DNA from: Hirsutella rhossiliensis
Lineage: Eukaryota; Ascomycota; Sordariomycetes; Hypocreales; Ophiocordycipitaceae
NCBI RefSeq assembly: GCF_020360975.1
Contig: NW_025408680.1
Location: 1,488,001 to 1,552,000 of the forward strand
DNA length: 64,000 nucleotides
Reading direction: 5' to 3'
A model generated the notes under the pieces. That model was given only the letters and a program-made list of their open reading frames with translations, was not told where the DNA came from and ran no database searches. This document shows, one piece after another, positions 61,196 through 64,000 of this stretch (the stretch's first letter is position 1; the number at the start of each line of letters is the position of its first letter). The position numbers and the translations under genes are program-made.

Positions 61196-61768
61196 ATGTT
61201 GGTGCCTAGATGCACAAGCTGCCGTAGCGCACCTGCATACACGGATCAGCCTTACCTCACTGTCACCTTGTTGTCTGTGGATTCTCCGTCCCGTGAGCAG
61301 GTCCGCCTTCAGTTAAGGCTCAGGAGGAGCTAGTCCTGGATTGTGCAATTCCTGCCTCCCCCACTCTCCACATCAGCCTCATTGCCCCGTCAGGTCAAGA
61401 ACCAGGCTGCTGGCAATCGTCCCGCAACTAGATGGGTGAAAATTATGACACACAAAGAGCTCCTATCAGATGGTGTAGATTGTAAGCATGCGATACAGTA
61501 ATGCAGCGTGATGGAAAGCAGCAGAGCGCAAGTACTTCGGCTCTACTAGGGACAGCGGATGGAGCAAGCCCTATGCCCTATAGAGATACACCATTGGCGC
61601 CTTTACCTATACGAGACATAGATCGTGAGCCTATTAACAGTTAGTGTGCAGCTGAGCGATAGAAACCGTTTCAACGTTATAAGAAGGGGCGAGACAGGAC
61701 AAGAACGGTCTACTAGCATATTTAACTTTAAGCAGGAGCTTAGAACGACTTTTGTAGCACTGAATCCA
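61196..61768. other. Intergenic
   Basis: No gene; downstream region of the next minus-strand gene. A frame from 61,603 overlaps that gene in another phase and is its shadow. Confidence 0.4.
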
Positions 61769-62657
61769 CTATGAGAATATCCAAGCGTTTGATGGTCGCT
61801 CTTGCTTAAAAACAAAAATCTGAACGTGGACGTTGTGGCTGCTAGAGAGCGCCCGACGATTTCGTCCCACCAGGATTCGATCGATTTGGTCGTTAAACTC
61901 AAAATACAGCCTTGCAAAGTCACTCTCATCAAAAGCTTGCCCTCCAATGGAAAATCCAGGCCCGCTGAAGACCAACTTCAGGCCCGAGGCACCATCGCCA
62001 CCTGGAATCCCATTCAGAAGGTCAGCTAGCGATTTCGTCTGCAAACCCTGCCGTGGAGACCATGTGGAATATCTCGTAGTTGTCCCGTGGATTTCTCCCA
62101 CACTATACGTATATATCATGGTTCCAACTTCGCATGGATTCCGTAGAGCAGCCTGAATCTGGTCAAGCGGCATGATTGAGTTAGGGAGCAGATGCGTTGC
62201 CGAAGCACAAGAGTTGCATTGCTGCAGTCGCGTTGTGTTCGTGGCAAGCACAGGAAAGTTCTTCCACCCATAAATCTTCTGATCGCATCTGTAGAATAGA
62301 CACGTCATCAACCGAGATATTCTGCATCATGTTAGCTTTACATCTCGACAAGATAAACTTAGGTCCTTACTCAGCCTTGTGATGCGGATACGTGAATGAG
62401 ATCGAAGAAGATGCATTCCCAGACCAGTAGACCAAGCCTCGTCCGTGTGCTTCCAGGAACGTAGCTGCGAGCTGCACATAAGCGTGACGATGATCTTGCG
62501 AAGAAAGCATCTCATCGCCATCTCGCTCGCTTGTCGTCCTGAGAGTCCGGATAAATGTCGTTACATCATAAGTAAATAGCATAGCATGGGCACGGCTTAG
62601 GTCACCGTAGCCCAGAAGCGATAACAATTCTCTGTAGCTGGGGATAGAATATGCCAT
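61769..62657 (-). CDS. Two-exon protein of unknown function
   Basis: Exon 1 starts at ATG 62,657 (MAYSIPSYRELLSLLGYGDL) and runs to 62,371. An 82-nt intron (62,370-62,289; GTAAGG donor, CTACAG acceptor) joins it in phase to exon 2 (62,288-61,769), which reads CDQKIYGWKNFPVLATNTTR and continues to KQERPSNAWIFS. The product is about 268 residues. No membrane segment or family motif is recognised. Glycine/serine-rich central part (IPGGDGASGLKLVFSGPGFS). Codon use and the clean splice speak for a real gene; an effector-like or lineage-specific protein is possible but not shown. Confidence 0.55.
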
Positions 62658-62675
62658 GATCTTTGGGCACAACAA

Positions 62676-63636
62676 TACCTAAGGTATAGCTCGGGGAAGT
62701 GATAGCTATAAATATTGCGCCATTGTTGCGCATAAACCAGGCAAAACAAACGGCATCCACTAAGAGCTTTTGCGATGAACACATGCCCATAGAAGAACGT
62801 AACACCGAGGCGCTCAAAACGCAGTCATTTGCGAGATCATTCGAGCCTCAACGCAACATGGTGTACGTATTATCTTATAGTGACTGCCTCTTATACCCAC
62901 CCACTCATCCTGTATGCATCTTTGAACGGAACGGGCTTGGAGGCGGGGAAACAGGATTTCTGCCTTGGGGGCTACAGAAATCGGGGGGAGGCAGCCATCA
63001 TCTCTTCACCCGCTCGGCTTACAGGGATGTCTACACCATCTTCTCCAGCGGATTTGCCTCCATCAACTTCACAGGGGTCGGCTCATCCGCGATTGGTTCA
63101 CCCATGAGCGGCGACAGTGATTCGATACCCGCGCACTCGGAGGCTCGCCGGTTTCGACCTCGATTTTTCCACTTTGTCTGCCTTCGGCTCTTATCCAACG
63201 GAGAACAGCGGCTCCTAGTCCGCTTAAGCCAGCTCTCATAGGTCATAGTCTACAGGCGCCGGCGGTGTCGGCCATTTTATCTGTAGCAACTCGAAGCCTC
63301 CGGCGGAAAAACCCGCGTAGTAGTTCTCAGTGTGAGATAGAAGCGTCGCGGTGCCCGGACGTAGCTGTCGCTCGGATCACCGCAACTAAGACGCCGCGTC
63401 TTGCACTTCCACTAAGGAGGCGACATACTTACTTGACGATACACGATATTGGATGTAGACTAATAATTCTCAATGTATTCAAAGGTCTTGTACTATACTT
63501 CGAGCTCGACACAGTCATCCACCTGAGTCATTTCCCAGTCATCCATAGCAAGGGGGGTTGCGGGACTGAAGGCAGACGTAGCCCCATCAGACACATTTGT
63601 GGCGTCAGCCAATCCCGGATTCTAGAGCACGAAGCT
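62676..63636. other. Intergenic, possible exon at 63,031-63,249
   Basis: A basic minus-strand frame (WLKRTRSRCSPLDKSRR...) at 63,249-63,031 begins after an acceptor-like CTGTAG and is in phase with the partial gene to the right if a 423-nt intron is allowed. That is long for this genome, so the link is weak. Otherwise nothing is seen. Confidence 0.3.
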
Positions 63637-64000
63637 TTAGCTTTTGATGAAGAAGATTGAGACTTCACGTACCTCCCTGTTCCGGGAGAGCTCGCGCGCT
63701 CCCCTTCTCGAATTCTCGGTTTCCTCTTCAAGCATTCTTATCTTCTCCTCACAGTCACAAATTCGGCCTTTGAGCGACTTTGTTTGTTCTTGAAGACGTC
63801 GTAGCTCTGCTTCCAGCTGATACGATCGTCGTGTTACCTTCAAGACGACCTGGCTCCACTGATAGTGGATAGCTCGCCAACTGTTGTCCGAGTCTGAGCC
63901 AGATGTCCCAAGTTCAATGACAAGACCTCGAACGTTGGAACGTGGGTCAGAGCTGCCCCTTCTGTCGTCATGTCTTTCCCGACGGAGCGAGGCGTCAAGG
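63637..64000 (-). CDS. Coiled-coil protein, N-terminus outside window
   Basis: The minus frame is open from the window edge to 63,637, at least 121 codons, so the start lies beyond 64,000. It has a charged Ser/Arg/Asp-rich part, a WRAIHYQWSQVVLKV segment, then a strong coiled coil (SYQLEAELRRLQEQTKSLKG, CEEKIRMLEEETEN). A GTACGT donor at 63,672 follows GAG, so the last 11 codons before the stop may be intron read-through. It resembles no family I can name; a bZIP is unlikely because the basic region lacks the NxxAAxxCR pattern. Confidence 0.5.
   Translation of the reverse strand, partial: LDASLRRERHDDRRGSSDPRSNVRGLVIELGTSGSDSDNSWRAIHYQWSQVVLKVTRRSYQLEAELRRLQEQTKSLKGRICDCEEKIRMLEEETENSRRGARELSRNREVREVSIFFIKS

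Noticed and set aside
34850..64000. Right-hand region as cargo of a Starship giant transposon
   Set aside because: NLR and FunK1 genes are frequent Starship cargo, but no DUF3435 tyrosine-recombinase captain, ends or target duplication are visible in the window.
63637..64000. bZIP transcription factor
   Set aside because: A strong coiled coil is present but the conserved basic-region Asn/Ala/Cys-Arg pattern is lacking.
1..64000. tRNA, rRNA or telomere repeats
   Set aside because: None recognised by eye; a tRNAscan or covariance search would be needed to exclude small RNA genes.

Overview
This window comes from a filamentous ascomycete (Pezizomycotina-type) nuclear genome. Three things support this. 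The left half carries the signature of repeat-induced point mutation (RIP). The right-hand genes have 42-82 nt introns with GTRNGT-type donors. The recognisable families (SesB-type NLRs, a FunK1 fungal-type kinase, a DUF6601-like membrane protein, pogo/Fot1 and chromodomain Gypsy elements) are typical of these fungi. The species cannot be told from the sequence.

Left half, 1 to about 34,850: a retrotransposon graveyard. CpA and TpG are almost absent and TpA is in great excess. Reading frames are recognisable only if TAA/TAG is read as former Gln/Trp. I can follow a Copia element with its 3' LTR (1-4,834, +); a Ty3/Gypsy element (about 4,950-9,760, +); two related chromodomain Gypsy elements on the minus strand (14,979-21,803 and 26,790-32,712); a Copia-like gag/protease piece (about 24,400-25,586); a solo copy of the Copia LTR (25,587-26,156); an unrelated solo LTR nested in the second Gypsy copy (28,782-29,480, with 5-bp target duplication); and a Gypsy integrase-chromodomain tail (about 34,050-34,800, -). 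Both minus-strand Gypsy copies hold a long degenerate open frame on the opposite strand near the 3' LTR. Several kb of RIP-altered sequence stays unassigned.

The RIP signature stops abruptly near 34,852. From there to 41.6 kb there is a gene-poor stretch with a spliced Myb/SANT-like gene (36,241-37,939), a 57-residue twin zinc-finger protein, a decayed PIF1-type helicase, a 12-copy 19-bp minisatellite and an internally deleted pogo/Fot1 transposase.

From 41.7 to 57.4 kb lies an NLR-type immune-receptor-like cluster. A minus-strand gene has a membrane-anchored SesB alpha/beta-hydrolase, an NB-ARC domain and 13 near-identical 42-residue TPRs (41,664-46,252). A plus-strand gene has a membrane-anchored SesB hydrolase, a NACHT domain, 18 near-identical 32-residue repeats and ankyrin repeats (52,215-57,436). 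Between them sit a FunK1 kinase (47,243-49,670) and a DUF6601-like membrane protein (50,654-51,613). All four carry frame breaks: 1-2 nt shifts and possibly a stop in the first NLR, one stop in FunK1, two shifts in DUF6601, and an 11-nt loss at a repeat-recombination junction in the second NLR. Whether this is true decay or partly assembly error is the main open question. From 57.4 kb to the end there are sparse, spliced genes of unknown function and a coiled-coil gene cut by the window edge.
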